Assembly (NCBI RefSeq): GCF_036014015.1
Contig: NZ_CP107905.1
Span: 7,750,001-7,814,000, forward strand
Length of the DNA: 64,000 nt
Direction: 5' to 3'
Source: Streptomyces sp. NBC_00457
GTDB taxonomy: Bacteria; Actinomycetota; Actinomycetes; Streptomycetales; Streptomycetaceae
How positions within the stretch are numbered: the first letter of the stretch is position 1; each line of letters opens with the position of its first letter. A model generated the notes under the pieces. That model made no database searches and was not told the DNA's origin. It saw nothing but the letters and a program-made list of their open reading frames with translations. The translations under genes were made by a program, and so were the position numbers. Of the stretch, positions 26,270 through 36,569 are shown one piece after another.

Positions 26270-27235
26270 TCAGACAGCCTGCGACGCGACGTACGCGCCA
26301 CGCTTCTCCACGGCCATCTGATACAGCCGCCCGGCGCGGTACGAGGAGCGGACCAGCGGGCCGGACATGACGCCCGAGAAGCCGATCTGCTCGGCCTCGT
26401 CCTTCAGCTCCACGAACTCCATCGGCTTGACCCAGCGCTCCACCGGGTGGTGCCGGACGCTCGGCCGCAGGTACTGCGTGATGGTGACCAGCTCGCAGCC
26501 GGCGTCGTGCAGTTGCCGCAGCGCCTCGCTGACCTCCTCGCGGGTCTCGCCCATGCCGAGGATCAGGTTCGACTTGGTGACCAGGCCGTAGTCGCGGGCG
26601 GCGGTGATGACCGCGAGTGAGCGCTCGTAGCGGAAGCCGGGGCGGATGCGCTTGAAGATCCGGGGGACCGTCTCGACGTTGTGCGCGAAGACCTCCGGGC
26701 GGGAGGCGAAGACCTGCTCCAGCAGCTCCGGTACGGCGTTGAAGTCCGGGGCGAGCAGTTCGACCTTGGTGCGGCCGGCCTCGCGGGAGGCGGTCTGCTC
26801 GTGGATCTGGCGGACCGTCTCGGCGTACAGCCAGGCGCCGCCGTCCTCCAGGTCGTCGCGGGCGACGCCGGTGATGGTGGCGTAGTTCAGGTCCATGGTG
26901 ACCACGGACTCGCCGACCCGGCGGGGCTCGTCACGGTCGAGGGCCTCGGGCTTGCCGGTGTCGATCTGGCAGAAGTCGCAGCGTCGGGTGCACTGGTCGC
27001 CGCCGATGAGGAAGGTGGCCTCGCGGTCCTCCCAGCACTCGTAGATGTTGGGGCAGCCGGCTTCCTGGCAGACCGTGTGCAGGCCCTCGCTCTTCACGAG
27101 GCTCTGCATCTTCGTGTACTCGGGACCCATTTTCGCCCGGGTCTTGATCCACTCGGGCTTGCGCTCGATGGGGGTCTGGGCGTTCCGGACCTCCAGGCGC
27201 AGCATCTTGCGTCCGTCGGGTGCGACTGCGGACAC
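26270..27235 (-). CDS. lipA: Lipoyl synthase
   Basis: 321 aa. A radical-SAM enzyme that inserts two sulfurs into protein-bound octanoyl groups. Both iron-sulfur motifs are present: auxiliary cluster [12 protein letters not shown] near 56-67 and radical-[11 protein letters not shown] near 82-89, plus the C-terminal V-R-S-S-Y. The start is GTG 27235 with AGGGAG 7 nt upstream. It lies just downstream of lipB; products serve the E2 protein encoded at 42350 and probably a glycine-cleavage H protein elsewhere. Confidence 0.97.
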   Translation of the reverse strand: MSAVAPDGRKMLRLEVRNAQTPIERKPEWIKTRAKMGPEYTKMQSLVKSEGLHTVCQEAGCPNIYECWEDREATFLIGGDQCTRRCDFCQIDTGKPEALDRDEPRRVGESVVTMDLNYATITGVARDDLEDGGAWLYAETVRQIHEQTASREAGRTKVELLAPDFNAVPELLEQVFASRPEVFAHNVETVPRIFKRIRPGFRYERSLAVITAARDYGLVTKSNLILGMGETREEVSEALRQLHDAGCELVTITQYLRPSVRHHPVERWVKPMEFVELKDEAEQIGFSGVMSGPLVRSSYRAGRLYQMAVEKRGAYVASQAV

Positions 27236-27342
27236 GACTGGCTCCCTGTAGCTTCGATTCTTCGGCGTACACCAGCGTACGCCCGTACATACTCAGCCCT
27301 GCTCTGAGGCCAACCTCATCCTCATAGGGCTGATTCCCGGCC

Positions 27343-28140
27343 TCAGGCGGTCGCCTTCTCGATCTCCCGCGGCTTCAGCTCCGCGTTCTCGAGTACGTCC
27401 TTCAGGTGCCGTTCCACAACTGGCAGCACCTCGTCGATCGTCACGTCCCGGCCGAGTTCGCTCGCCAGCGAGGCCACGCCCGCGTCGCGGATGCCGCACG
27501 GGATGATGCGGTCGAACCACTTGTTGTCCGGGTTCACGTTGAGGGCGAAGCCATGCATCGTCACGCCCTTGGCGACACGGATGCCGATCGCGGCGATCTT
27601 GCGGTCCTCGCGGCGCTGGCCGGCGTTGGAGGGGGCGTACTCGGGGCCGTTGAGGCGGGGGTCGAACTCCTCGTCGTGCAGCCGGGGGTCGAAGTCCAGG
27701 GACAGTCCGCCGAGGGCGGGGCGCTGCTCGACCGGGTCGCCGAGGACCCACACTCCGCTGCGGCCCTCGACCCGGCTGGTCTCCAGGCCGAACTCCGTGC
27801 AGGTGCGGATCAGGGCCTCTTCCAGGCGTCGTACATGCGCCACGACGTCCACCGGACGCGGGAGCTTCTGGATGGGGTAGCCCACCAGCTGGCCCGGTCC
27901 GTGCCAGGTGATCTTGCCGCCGCGGTCCACGTCGATGACGGGGGTGCCGTCGAGGGGGCGCTCGTCGTCGGCGGTGCGGCGGCCCGCCGTATACACCGCC
28001 GGGTGCTCCAGGAGCAGCACCGTGTCGGGGATCTCGTCCGCGAAGCGCGCGGCGTGCACCCGGCGCTGCTCGTCCCACGCCTCCTGGTACTCGACGGCTT
28101 CCGCTCCGAATCCCATCCGGACGAACCGCAATCCACTCAC
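27343..28140 (-). CDS. lipB: Octanoyl-[acyl-carrier-protein]:protein octanoyltransferase
   Basis: 265 aa. It transfers octanoate from ACP to a lipoyl-domain Lys, the first step of lipoate synthesis. Motifs: [15 protein letters not shown] (74-88), catalytic Lys181 in K-I-A-A-I-G, and Cys215 in I-I-P-C-G-I-R. The start is GTG 28140 with GAGGGAGG 8 nt upstream; a much longer upstream open frame is spurious. 107 bp separate it from lipA. Confidence 0.96.
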   Translation of the reverse strand: MSGLRFVRMGFGAEAVEYQEAWDEQRRVHAARFADEIPDTVLLLEHPAVYTAGRRTADDERPLDGTPVIDVDRGGKITWHGPGQLVGYPIQKLPRPVDVVAHVRRLEEALIRTCTEFGLETSRVEGRSGVWVLGDPVEQRPALGGLSLDFDPRLHDEEFDPRLNGPEYAPSNAGQRREDRKIAAIGIRVAKGVTMHGFALNVNPDNKWFDRIIPCGIRDAGVASLASELGRDVTIDEVLPVVERHLKDVLENAELKPREIEKATA

Positions 28141-28353
28141 GGCAAGCGCCTCCCTCAAAGACGGCTGTGTCAGGCACGTAACGCGCCCACGCCACTGTAC
28201 GTCCGGCCGATGCCCGTCAGTCCTGAGGGCAATCCTCACACGATCGGATGAATAGACGGCGAAGAGTGTGATGGCTTGCTTACTCTCCGCTACATTCGCG
28301 CCGTTCACCGAGGCCAAAACGCGAGGCCCGAAAGGCAGGAGACCGTACCGCAG

Positions 28354-29790
28354 ATGACGGAACGACCCGCGCAGCGCACTCCCAACCGACAGCTCGCCGC
28401 GCTCATCGCAGAAGCGGGGTTCTCCAACGCGGGTCTCGCCCGTCGAGTGGACCAGCTCGGACTCGAACACGGACTGGACCTCAGATACGACAAGACATCC
28501 GTGACCCGATGGCTGCGCGGCCAGCAGCCCCGGGGGACGACGCCCGCACTCATCGCCGAGGTGTTCACCCGGCGGCTCGGGCGGCGGCTCACCGCCCAGG
28601 ATCTCGGCCTCGACGCCTGTGCGCCGGTGTACGCCGGGCTGGAGTTCGCCGGCACTCCCGAGGAGGCCGTCGACATCGTCAGCGGGCTGTGGCGCAAGGA
28701 CTCCGGCAGCCACGCCGAGCTGCGCAAGATCGCGTTCACCGCGGCCGGGCTCGTCGTGCCCAGCCGGGACTGGCTGATCGGCCGCGCCGACGACAGGGTG
28801 GCCCGCGGCGAGCAGCCCGCCCGCGTCCCCGCGCAGGGCCGCCCGGTACTGCCCCGCCAACGCGGCCAGGCCGATCGCGGCCCCGGCCAGCGGGTCACCG
28901 GCGGTGACATCGCCGCCCTCCGCTCGGTCGGCGAGCTGTTCCGCACCCTGGACGACATGTACGGCGGCGGCCACGCCCGGCAGGCCCTCGTGCGCTATCT
29001 GGAGCACGAGTGCGAGCCGATGCTGCGCGGCACGTACGGCGAGCAGACCGGCCGCCGCCTGTTCGCGGCCGCCGCCGATCTGACCCGGCTCGCGGGCTGG
29101 ACGTCGTACGACATCGCCGCGCACGGGCTCGCCCAGCGGTACTTCGTGCAGGCGCTGCGACTTGCGCAGGCGGCGGCGGACCGGGCGTACGGCTCGTTCG
29201 TGCTGATCACCATGAGCCGGCAGGCCGTGTATCTCGGGCACGGGCGGGAGGCCGTACAGCTGGCGCGGGTGGCGCAGCAGGGGGTCGGGACGACCGCGCC
29301 GCCCGTCGTGCAGGCGCTGCTGCACGCGGTCGAGGCGCGAGGGCATGGGGTGCTCGGGGAGGTGCGGGCGTGCACGGCCTCGCTGGTGCGGGCCGAGCGG
29401 GCGCTGGAGGCGGCTCGGCCCGGCGATGAAGTGCCGCACTGGGCGCGGTTCTTCGACGAGGCGCAGCTCGCGGATGAGTTCGGGCACTGTCATCGGGATC
29501 TGCAGCAGTTCCGTGCGGCGGCTCAGCATGCGGAGCGGTCGTTGCAGTTGCGTGCGCCGGCGTATGCGCGCAGTCGGTTGTTCTGCCGGGTGGTGCTTGC
29601 GTCTGCGCGGCTCGGGCTGGGGGAGCTTGATCAGGCGTGCGCGTTGGGGGCGGAGGCGGCGGGGGCGGCGGCGGAGATGCGGTCGGTGCGGGCGGTGGAG
29701 TATGTGCGGGACTTTGAGCGGCGGTTGGAGCCGTATAAGGATGCGGCGCCAGTGCGGGGTTATCGGGACAAGGTGGCGGCGTTGGGGTAG
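28354..29790 (+). CDS. NsdA-like regulator with N-terminal HTH and TPR-type repeats
   Basis: 478 aa. N-terminal DNA-binding-like region (15-80): [19 protein letters not shown], then [10 protein letters not shown]. Residues 200-470 are helical, Ala/Leu/Arg-rich repeats resembling tetratricopeptide repeats. This layout is shared with Streptomyces NsdA-type proteins that repress development and antibiotic genes, but I cannot say which orthologue this is. The start is ATG 28354 with AGGAG 12 nt upstream. The 3' third uses many G-ending codons, unlike its neighbours. It is divergent from lipB. Confidence 0.78.
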   Translation: MTERPAQRTPNRQLAALIAEAGFSNAGLARRVDQLGLEHGLDLRYDKTSVTRWLRGQQPRGTTPALIAEVFTRRLGRRLTAQDLGLDACAPVYAGLEFAGTPEEAVDIVSGLWRKDSGSHAELRKIAFTAAGLVVPSRDWLIGRADDRVARGEQPARVPAQGRPVLPRQRGQADRGPGQRVTGGDIAALRSVGELFRTLDDMYGGGHARQALVRYLEHECEPMLRGTYGEQTGRRLFAAAADLTRLAGWTSYDIAAHGLAQRYFVQALRLAQAAADRAYGSFVLITMSRQAVYLGHGREAVQLARVAQQGVGTTAPPVVQALLHAVEARGHGVLGEVRACTASLVRAERALEAARPGDEVPHWARFFDEAQLADEFGHCHRDLQQFRAAAQHAERSLQLRAPAYARSRLFCRVVLASARLGLGELDQACALGAEAAGAAAEMRSVRAVEYVRDFERRLEPYKDAAPVRGYRDKVAALG

Positions 29791-29824
29791 CCACTCGCCG
29801 TAACTCCGGTCGTTGAGTTCCTGG

Positions 29825-29895
29825 TGCGGGTTCGTTGTGGTTGATCGCGCCCACGCGGCGGAGCCGCAAATCGATACAGCCCCGCGCCCCTGACG
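29825..29895. repeat. Dispersed palindromic repeat, long form
   Basis: Reverse orientation of the 18310 copy: gcgggttcgttgtgg, a gatcgcgcc flank, cacgcggcggagccg, atacagccccgcgcccc. It lies between two convergent genes. Confidence 0.85.
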
Positions 29896-29900
29896 GCGTT

Positions 29901-31325
29901 TTAAGCGGCCTGTGTTGTGGGGTGCGGGTCCGCCCTGTGCATCGACCCTGTTGCTCCCAAGTCCGTCAAGATTGCCTTTGAGGCCCTGTGGGCTGAGTGG
30001 AGGGCGCCCTGGACCGTGCTGGTGTCTCGGTGGTCGCCGCAGACGTAGAGGCCTGCCAGGAGGCGTACGGGGCGGCGTAGGTCGTGTGGGGGGCTCATGG
30101 TGGGGACGGCCTCGGCTGTGTGGTGGACGGCGAGGGTTTCCCAGCGGGTGGTGGGGGTGCCGTAGAGGCGGGAGAGGTGCGTGCGTACGGCCGTGTCGGT
30201 GTCCGGTGGGGGTGTGCCGAGGAGCGTCGAGGAGATCAGGGCGCGGTCTGCGGGGGCCCGGGTGGGGTCGATCTCGCTGACCACCGCCGTGTGGGCCACC
30301 GGGCCGCCGCGGTCGGCGTCGAGGAGGAGGGAGGGGCCGGTCTCCGGCGGCTCGTCCGTGGTGTGGTGGATCACCGTGACCGGGTGGAAGCCGGGGACGC
30401 GCAGGCCGGGCAGGAGGTCGGCGGCGGTGCGGGCGTCGGTGGCCACCAGGACGGCCCGGCAGGGGAACTCGCCGTGCTCGGCGGTGGTCACCGAGGTCGT
30501 GGCGACCGACGTGACGCGTACGCCGGTGTGCACGGTGCCCGGCGGCAGCGTCCGGGCCAGCAGCTCCGGCAGCATCTCGGCGCCGCCCTCCGGTACGCAC
30601 AGCCGCCCGCCGGCGAAGGCCCGCAGGGCGAGGTCAGCGCAGCGGCTGGACGTGGTCAGCTCCGGGTCGCACAGCAGGGCGGCGAGCAGCGGACGCAGGA
30701 AGCCGTCGATCGTGCGCGCGGGGAGGCCTCGGGCGGCGAGGGCCTCGCCGGCCGGCAACTCGGGGCGGGACAGCAGCCGTTCGACGGGCGTGCCCGCGAG
30801 CCGGGCGAGCGAGGCGGCGAGACGGGCCTGGTCGACGGCGGTGCCGAGGGGGGCGCCGGTCCGGGGGCGCGGGGCGGTCGTACGGTTCCGGGGGGTGCCC
30901 GGCGGTGTGCCGCGGCCCAGGGGCGCGGATGTCGGCAAGGCGCGCATGGAGTTCGGCAGGGGGGCGCTCGCCAGGGCGCGCACGGCGTGGAGTGCGCCCC
31001 TTGCGCCCCCTCCGTTCGCCGGGGCGCCCGCGCGGTGGCGCACTCCGCCGCTGTGCACCAGGACACCCGGCGCGAACGAGCGCAGGACCAGTGCGTCGAG
31101 CCCTGGGGTGAGGTCGAGTTCGGGATACGACGTGGACAGCAACTGTCCTATGCGGTCGAGCCGGAAGCCGTCGACCTTCTCGGTCGACATCCGGCCGCCC
31201 ACGTAAGGGGCGGCCTCCAGGACCGCGGTCGTTACTCCTGCGCTGGTCAGCCGATGAGCCGCCGAGAGGCCGGCGACCCCGGCTCCCACGATGACGACGT
31301 CCGCCTGGTACGCGGGCTCAAGCAC
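29901..31325 (-). CDS. FAD-dependent amine-oxidase-like oxidoreductase
   Basis: 474 aa. The N-terminal dinucleotide fold [14 protein letters not shown] (10-23), followed by an acidic residue at the end of strand 2 and the G-G-R-M motif (43-46), places it with amine oxidases/phytoene-desaturase-like enzymes. The FAD-binding C-terminus is seen as L-Y-V-C-G-D-H near 430. Residues 95-165 are a low-complexity Ala/Pro/Arg insertion. The start is GTG 31325 preceded by GAGGAGGGG. Substrate unknown. Confidence 0.85.
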   Translation of the reverse strand: MLEPAYQADVVIVGAGVAGLSAAHRLTSAGVTTAVLEAAPYVGGRMSTEKVDGFRLDRIGQLLSTSYPELDLTPGLDALVLRSFAPGVLVHSGGVRHRAGAPANGGGARGALHAVRALASAPLPNSMRALPTSAPLGRGTPPGTPRNRTTAPRPRTGAPLGTAVDQARLAASLARLAGTPVERLLSRPELPAGEALAARGLPARTIDGFLRPLLAALLCDPELTTSSRCADLALRAFAGGRLCVPEGGAEMLPELLARTLPPGTVHTGVRVTSVATTSVTTAEHGEFPCRAVLVATDARTAADLLPGLRVPGFHPVTVIHHTTDEPPETGPSLLLDADRGGPVAHTAVVSEIDPTRAPADRALISSTLLGTPPPDTDTAVRTHLSRLYGTPTTRWETLAVHHTAEAVPTMSPPHDLRRPVRLLAGLYVCGDHRDTSTVQGALHSAHRASKAILTDLGATGSMHRADPHPTTQAA

Positions 31326-31494
31326 GTGCCCCTCCTCGAGGTTGCGCGGCCGGTGGAGACGTCATGCCCCCAACAGACTCCGGGGATACCCGAGTTCGGC
31401 TCGAGGTTAGGGCGCTGATCGGCCAAATGAAGTCGCGCATCGACCGGGCACGGTCGCACGACGGTCGCATGCGAGCAGCGAGGGGCCGTAAGCC

Positions 31495-32391
31495 TCACAG
31501 TGCGGCCCGGATCGCTCCCTCGATGTCCGGGAACGCGAACGTGAAGCCCGATTCCAGCAGCCGGGTCGGCCGCACCCGGGCGCTGCCCAGCACATCCCCG
31601 GCCATCTCGCCGAGCACGGTGCGCAGCACGGGCGCGGGCGCCGTGAAGAGGGTCGGCCGGTGCAGCACGCGTCCCATCGCCGCGGTGATCTCGCCGTTCG
31701 TCAGCGGCTCCGGGGCGGTCACGTTGAACGGCCCGGACAGTCCGTCGGTGTCGATGAGATGGCGGATCGCGGCCACCTCGTCGTGCAGCGAGACGAACGA
31801 CCAGTACTGCCGTCCGTCGCCCATCCGCCCGCCGAGCCCGGCCTTGAACAGCGGGAACAGCTTGGCCCAGGCACCGCCCTCGCGGGCCACCACAAGTCCC
31901 GTGCGAGGGAACACCGTTCGTACGCCCGCCTGCTGCGCGGGGGCCGCCGCGCCCTCCCACTCCACGCACAGCTCGGGCAGGAAACCCTCCCCGTGCGGGG
32001 CGCTCTCGTCGACCGGGCGGTCGCCCGTCTCGCCGTAGAAGCCGATCGCGCTGCCGTTGACGAAGACCCGCGGCGGGGTGTCCAAGGAGGCGATGGCCTC
32101 CGCCAGCGCCGAGGTGCCCAGGGCCCGGCTGCGGCGGATCCTCGTCTTGTACGCGTCCGTCCAGCGCCGGCTGCCGACTCCGGCGCCCGCGAGGTTGACC
32201 ACGGCGTCGCAGCCGGTGAGGCCGGCTGTGTCCACCCGCCGTGCCTCGGGGTCCCAGTGGACCTCGTCCCGCGCCCGGGGCGCGCGGCGCACCAGGCGTA
32301 CCACCTCGTGTCCGTCCGCGGTCAGGGACCGCACCAGGGCACTGCCGATCAGGCCGGACGCACCGGCCACCGCGATTCGCGAACGCTCCAT
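31495..32391 (-). CDS. TIGR01777-family NAD-dependent epimerase (SulA-like)
   Basis: 298 aa. R-I-A-V-A-G-A-S-G-L-I-G at 4-15, an F-V-N-G-S-A-I-G-F-Y-G active-site region with Tyr near 117, and the C-terminal L-L-E-S-G-F-x-F-x-F-P-D-I-E typical of this family. Members are predicted nucleotide-sugar or cell-division-associated epimerases without firm substrates. Start ATG 32391; the ribosome site is weak. Confidence 0.9.
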   Translation of the reverse strand: MERSRIAVAGASGLIGSALVRSLTADGHEVVRLVRRAPRARDEVHWDPEARRVDTAGLTGCDAVVNLAGAGVGSRRWTDAYKTRIRRSRALGTSALAEAIASLDTPPRVFVNGSAIGFYGETGDRPVDESAPHGEGFLPELCVEWEGAAAPAQQAGVRTVFPRTGLVVAREGGAWAKLFPLFKAGLGGRMGDGRQYWSFVSLHDEVAAIRHLIDTDGLSGPFNVTAPEPLTNGEITAAMGRVLHRPTLFTAPAPVLRTVLGEMAGDVLGSARVRPTRLLESGFTFAFPDIEGAIRAAL

Positions 32392-32466
32392 GGGGACCAG
32401 CATGACCGCAGGGATGCGGCAAAGCGCGGACGGGGGCATGGGCGGAGCCGGCTCGGGGTGCCGTCA

Positions 32467-32472
32467 TAGGGT
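32467..32472 (+). promoter_or_regulatory. Candidate -10 box of a leaderless transcript
   Basis: TAGGGT ends 7 nt before ATG 32480, with no ribosome site between, suggesting transcription starts at the ATG. Confidence 0.5.
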
Positions 32473-32479
32473 GGCCGCC

Positions 32480-32971
32480 ATGCCAGTCCCGTACATACGC
32501 CACGCGACCCTCGACGACGAAGAGACGCTCGGCCGCCTCGACCGGGTCACCTGGTCGACGCTGCACTCCGTCCAGCCGCGCCCCCAGCCGCCGTACGAGC
32601 CCTTCTACAACGACCGGTTCGGGCCGCGCGACCATCTCGTCGCCGAGTTCGACGGGGCTGTCGTCGGCTACATCCGGCTGGGGTTCCCGACGCCGCTCGT
32701 GTGCAACTCCCACGTCCGCCAGATCCAGGGTCTCGTGGTCGCCGAGGAGGCGCGCGGCGCCGGAGTCGCGCGGGCGCTGCTGCGGGCCGCACAGGACGAG
32801 GCACGGCGGCAGGGGGCCCGCCGCATCACCCTCCGCGTCCTTGGCCACAACACCGCGGCCCGCAAGCTCTACGAGTCGGAGGGCTTCGCGGTGGAGGGCG
32901 TACTGCCGGAGGAGTTCTTCCTGGCCGGCGAGTACGTGGACGATGTGTGCATGGGGCGCAGTCTGAGGTAG
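32480..32971 (+). CDS. GNAT-family N-acetyltransferase
   Basis: 163 aa. Acetyl-CoA binding loop V-V-A-E-E-A-R-G-A-G-V-A-R-A-L-L (86-101) and N-x-x-A-R-K-L-Y-E-S-E-G-F near 124-136 identify the GNAT fold. The substrate cannot be assigned. ATG 32480 lacks a Shine-Dalgarno and a TAGGGT box 7 nt upstream suggests a leaderless mRNA. It converges on the MarP-like protease gene, leaving 10 bp between them. Confidence 0.9.
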   Translation: MPVPYIRHATLDDEETLGRLDRVTWSTLHSVQPRPQPPYEPFYNDRFGPRDHLVAEFDGAVVGYIRLGFPTPLVCNSHVRQIQGLVVAEEARGAGVARALLRAAQDEARRQGARRITLRVLGHNTAARKLYESEGFAVEGVLPEEFFLAGEYVDDVCMGRSLR

Positions 32972-32981
32972 CTCCGCCTGA

Positions 32982-34166
32982 CTACGTCGTGACCAGCTCG
33001 CCCGTGTCCACCGCTGCCGTCGCGTCCGCCGCGCGGCGGGCGTCCTCCGCGACCTCGTCGGCGGTGAGGACGTAGCCCGTCTGCGCGTCCGAGGTGGAGC
33101 GGGCGAAGACGACGCCGTACACCCGGCCGTCGGTGGTCAGCAGCGGGCCGCCGGAGTTGCCGGGGCGGACCGTCGAGCGGACCGAGTAGATCTCACGGGT
33201 CACCGTGTCGTTGTTGTAGATGTTCTGGCCGGTCGCCCGCACCCGGTTGGCGACGGTCGCCGCCTGGAGGTTGAGGTCGCCGCCCTCCGGGTAGCCCGCG
33301 ACCACCGCCGCGTCACCGCGCGCGGCCTCGTCGTCGAACCGCAGGACGGGGGCGCGCAGATCGGGCACGTACAGCACGGCCACGTCCTTCTCCGGATCGA
33401 AGAGCACGACGCGCGACTCGTACGACCGCCCGACCCCGCCGACCCGGACGCTCGGGTCGTCGATGCCGGCCACCACGTGGGCGTTGGTCATCACATGCTC
33501 GTCGGCGTAGACGAAGCCGCTGCCCTCGCGGCCCTGGGTGCCGGCGACGCCCTCGACCTTCACCGTGCTGAGCTTGGCGGCGTTGGTGGCGCTGGCGGTG
33601 ACGCTGTCGCCGGACGGCTCGGCGACCTGGGCCGTCGACTCGCTCTCGAACGGGTTGAAGACCTGCGGGAAGCCCGCCTCGGTCAGCGCGGACGTGGCCC
33701 GGGAGAACCAGGCGGGCGTCGCCTCGGGCATGGTGTCCTGCACCGCCCCGAGCAGCCGGGAGTCCCGGATCGCGGTGGTGACCAGCGGGGACGAGGACGC
33801 GCCCAGGACGCTCGCGGCCACCCACGCCACGATCAGCACGGCCACCGAGTTCGCCACGGCGCCGCCCACTCCGTCGGCCACCCGCAGCGGCCCCTGGTCC
33901 AGCTCCCGCCGCAGCCGCAGGGCGAGGCGGCCCGCCAGTTCATGGCCGACCACCGCGGGGACCAGCACCGTGAGCACGGCGGTCACCGTCGCCGTCGTCG
34001 TACCCGGCTCCGCCAGGTCCACCATCCACGGCAGGATCCACACGCCGATCACCGCACCGCCGACGAAGCCGGCCAGTGAGACACAGCCGGCCACCAGTCC
34101 GCGCCGGTAGCCGGACGCCGCGTAGGCCAGGATCAGCAGCAACAGCAGGATGTCGAGCAGGTCCAC
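32982..34166 (-). CDS. MarP-like membrane serine protease (CvpA domain + trypsin domain)
   Basis: 394 aa. Four hydrophobic segments in residues 3-130 form a CvpA-type anchor (A-S-G-Y-R-R-G-L-V-A-G). After a linker, residues 195-370 are a trypsin-like domain with His in M-T-N-A-H-V-V, Asp in P-E-K-D-V-A-V-L, and Ser in R-P-G-N-S-G-G-P-L. Two Cys, as in many of these proteases, are not obvious. The mycobacterial MarP protects from acid and oxidative stress from the extracytoplasmic side; the same role is inferred. The GTG start has AAAGGCGG upstream. It is divergent from the PGRP amidase, with a repeat in the shared promoter region. Confidence 0.9.
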   Translation of the reverse strand: MDLLDILLLLLILAYAASGYRRGLVAGCVSLAGFVGGAVIGVWILPWMVDLAEPGTTTATVTAVLTVLVPAVVGHELAGRLALRLRRELDQGPLRVADGVGGAVANSVAVLIVAWVAASVLGASSSPLVTTAIRDSRLLGAVQDTMPEATPAWFSRATSALTEAGFPQVFNPFESESTAQVAEPSGDSVTASATNAAKLSTVKVEGVAGTQGREGSGFVYADEHVMTNAHVVAGIDDPSVRVGGVGRSYESRVVLFDPEKDVAVLYVPDLRAPVLRFDDEAARGDAAVVAGYPEGGDLNLQAATVANRVRATGQNIYNNDTVTREIYSVRSTVRPGNSGGPLLTTDGRVYGVVFARSTSDAQTGYVLTADEVAEDARRAADATAAVDTGELVTT

Positions 34167-34253
34167 CAGGCCGCCTTTCTCTCGGACCCCTTAATACGCG
34201 AGGAAGGGGCCCAGTGATCAGCCATGCGCTCCGCGGGTTGGGCCGCGTTTGGC

Positions 34254-34317
34254 CGTCGGTCGTCTGCGGGTTCGTTGTGGCTTGTCGCGCAGTTCCCCGC
34301 GCCCCTTCGGGGCCCCC
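34254..34317. repeat. Dispersed palindromic repeat, short form
   Basis: gcgggttcgttgtggc, then tgtcgcgcagttccccgcgcccc and ccccttcgggg. This form lacks the cggctccgccgcgtg block. It lies between the divergent MarP-like and PGRP genes. Confidence 0.85.
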
Positions 34318-34432
34318 TAGTCCCTAGCCATGCGTGCGTGTACCCGCAAAAACGTCCCGGACCCGGACGTTGGTTCCACCAGGTGGCACAGCACACATCG
34401 CGGGCGGAAGGGATCCGGCCGACAGTGAGGTC

Positions 34433-35260
34433 ATGCGTGTCTTCCGAAGGGCACGAGGGTCGCGAAGACGCCGTGCCGTACGCACACCGCACATCGCCGT
34501 CCCCATACCGGATGCCGTCCGGGTGCTGCTCGGCGCTCTGCCCGGGCTGGCCGCGGTCGCCGCGCTGGCGCTGTGCGCGAGCGGTGTGGAGCGGACCGGC
34601 GGCGCGTCCGCACGGCCGGTCGCGGCCCGGTCCGCCACCACGCCGTACTCCGCGGCGAAGCCGCACATCGTGCTGAGGGCGGCCTGGCTGGACGGCAGCG
34701 CGCGGCGTACCCAGCCGCCGCCGCGCTACGACCCCAAGGTCGTCGCCGTCTTCGTCCACCACACCGACTCGCCCAACGGCTACGCCTGCGCCGACGCGCC
34801 CCGCATAATCCGCCACCTGTACGCGGGCCAGACCGGCTCCCGGCAATGGGACGACATCGGCTACAACTTCCTCGTCGACCGCTGCGGCACGATCTACGAG
34901 GGCCGCGCGGGCGGCGTCGACCGCCCGGTCACCGGCGCCCACACCCAGGGCTTCAACCACGGCACCACCGGCATCGCCGCCCTCGGCACCTTCACGGCGG
35001 GCGTGCCCGTGCCGCAGGCCATGACCGACGCGATCGCCCGCCTCGCCGCCTGGAAACTGGGCCTGTCCGGAATCGACCCGCGCGCGGACGTGCCGCTGGT
35101 CTCGAGCAACGGCCTCAGCCGGTACGCGGCCGGAACGACCGCCCGGCTCCCCGCCCTCGCGGGCCACAAGGACGGCTTCATGACGAACTGCCCGGGCGCC
35201 GCCCTCAGCGCGCTGCTCCCGCAGATCAGGCAGACGGCGGCCTCCTTGCAAGGCAGATGA
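34433..35260 (+). CDS. Secreted PGRP-type N-acetylmuramoyl-L-alanine amidase
   Basis: 275 aa. A basic N-terminus (R-R-A-R-G-S-R-R-R-R), hydrophobic 31-50, then a PGRP/amidase_2 domain from about 85: zinc-ligand F-V-H-H-T-D-S, Y-N-F-L-V-D-R-C-G-T-I-Y-E-G-R, and a second zinc region near A-G-H-K-D. It cuts the bond between muramic acid and the stem peptide outside the cell. ATG 34433 has GTGAGG close upstream; the spacing is not ideal. Housekeeping wall turnover is likely. Confidence 0.9.
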   Translation: MRVFRRARGSRRRRAVRTPHIAVPIPDAVRVLLGALPGLAAVAALALCASGVERTGGASARPVAARSATTPYSAAKPHIVLRAAWLDGSARRTQPPPRYDPKVVAVFVHHTDSPNGYACADAPRIIRHLYAGQTGSRQWDDIGYNFLVDRCGTIYEGRAGGVDRPVTGAHTQGFNHGTTGIAALGTFTAGVPVPQAMTDAIARLAAWKLGLSGIDPRADVPLVSSNGLSRYAAGTTARLPALAGHKDGFMTNCPGAALSALLPQIRQTAASLQGR

Positions 35261-35283
35261 GCAGGGCAGATGAATGGCTTGAT

Positions 35284-36411
35284 TCACCTGCGTCCCAGGT
35301 AGGCCTTCACCGCCCGCTGCAGCACCTTGCCCTGGGTGCCCACCGGCTTCTCCCACTCCCCGAGGTACTCCACGGCCATGCCGCCCGCCCCCGTCTTGAA
35401 CAGCAGCCGGCCGAGCAGCCGGCTCTCGGTGAGGGTGGGGGTGATCGCGCGCAGGTCGTACGTCTCGGCGTTGGCCGCCCACGCGTCGTACAGCATCCGC
35501 CACAACAACGCGCTGCTGGGCCGCAGTTGACGGCCCCGGCGGCCGGAGGCGGCGTACGAGTGCCAGGACCGGGAGCCGACATTGATCATGAACGCGGCGG
35601 AGAGGACCTCCCCGTCGTACTCGGCGAGATAGAGGCGCACCCGGTCGCCGTCCTCCGCGTTCAGGGCCTTCCACATGCGCTGGAAGTAGTCCAGCGGGCG
35701 GGCCTTGAAGCCGTCGTGGGCGGCGGTCGCGGTGTACAGGCGGTGGAACTCGGGCAGATCGCCGCCGGTGCCCGTGACGACCCGGACGCCCGCCGACTCG
35801 GCGGTGCTCAGAGCCTGCTCCCAGTGCGGGGCGAGGGCGGCGCGCAGATCGTCCACCGAGCGCTCCTGCAGCGGGATCAGACAGCCGAACCGCGGCTGCC
35901 CCAGGCCGAAACCACTGCCCTCGTCCTCCTCGCAGCGCCGCCACCCGAGCTGCCGCAGCCGTTCCCCGGCGTCCAGCGCGAACCCGTCTATGTCGGCCGC
36001 GGGCAGTTCCCGCAGATGCCGTACGGCGGGATCGGCGACGCCCGCCGCGACGACGGAGGGATCCCAGCACCGTACGACGACGGGCGGCCCGATCCGGACC
36101 GCGAACGCGCCCTCCCGCTCCAGATGCGCGACGAGCGGGTCCAGCCAGAGCTCAAGACGCGGGGTGCGCCAGTCGATGCCGGGGCCGTCGGGGAGGTAGG
36201 CGAGAAAGCGCCGGGTGCCGGGCAGCGGGCGGTACAGCACGAGCGCCGTGGCGACCAGCGACTCGCCCTCGAACCAGCCGACGCTCTGCCCGAGCCAGCC
36301 GGGCTTCACATCGGCCCACTCGGGGATCTGGAGATGGCTCGCGTCGGGGTGCAGCCGAAGGTGGGCGAGATGGTCCTCGCGCGTGATCTCGCGCACATAG
36401 GGGCTGGTCAT
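35284..36411 (-). CDS. FemAB/FemX-like aminoacyltransferase (GNAT fold)
   Basis: 375 aa, the usual length for FemXAB proteins, with two GNAT-like halves. Patterns include H-L-Q-I-P-E-W-A-D-V-K near 26, L-P-D-G-P-G-I-D-W near 77, Y-F-Q-R-M-W-K-A-L-N near 238, and the S-A-A-F-M-I-N-V-G region near 266. Fem enzymes add amino acids from tRNA to lipid II to make the interpeptide bridge (Gly in streptomycetes). Which residue this one uses is unknown, and genomes often have several. ATG 36411. It converges on the amidase gene. Confidence 0.85.
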   Translation of the reverse strand: MTSPYVREITREDHLAHLRLHPDASHLQIPEWADVKPGWLGQSVGWFEGESLVATALVLYRPLPGTRRFLAYLPDGPGIDWRTPRLELWLDPLVAHLEREGAFAVRIGPPVVVRCWDPSVVAAGVADPAVRHLRELPAADIDGFALDAGERLRQLGWRRCEEDEGSGFGLGQPRFGCLIPLQERSVDDLRAALAPHWEQALSTAESAGVRVVTGTGGDLPEFHRLYTATAAHDGFKARPLDYFQRMWKALNAEDGDRVRLYLAEYDGEVLSAAFMINVGSRSWHSYAASGRRGRQLRPSSALLWRMLYDAWAANAETYDLRAITPTLTESRLLGRLLFKTGAGGMAVEYLGEWEKPVGTQGKVLQRAVKAYLGRR

Positions 36412-36569
36412 GGGCAGGGTGCTCCTCTTCGGGACGGGCCACCCTAGGCAGGCGATCACGGGCCGGGTCAAGGCCTGACTCTCACAGGCTTCTCGTAGCC
36501 GCCTCACGGGTCTTCCCGAGGCGGCCTTCCTATCGTCATGCACACGCACTGACTGGAGGTGGGGAAGAA

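Noticed and set aside
27343..30600. A 1085-codon open frame ending in LipB
   Set aside because: Only the last 265 codons match LipB and a GTG with a strong ribosome site begins there. The rest runs antisense to the NsdA-like gene.
34349..34375. A hairpin aacgtcc/ggacgtt between the MarP-like and PGRP genes
   Set aside because: It lies in a divergent promoter region where a terminator makes no sense. A 7-bp dyad alone is not enough to call an operator.
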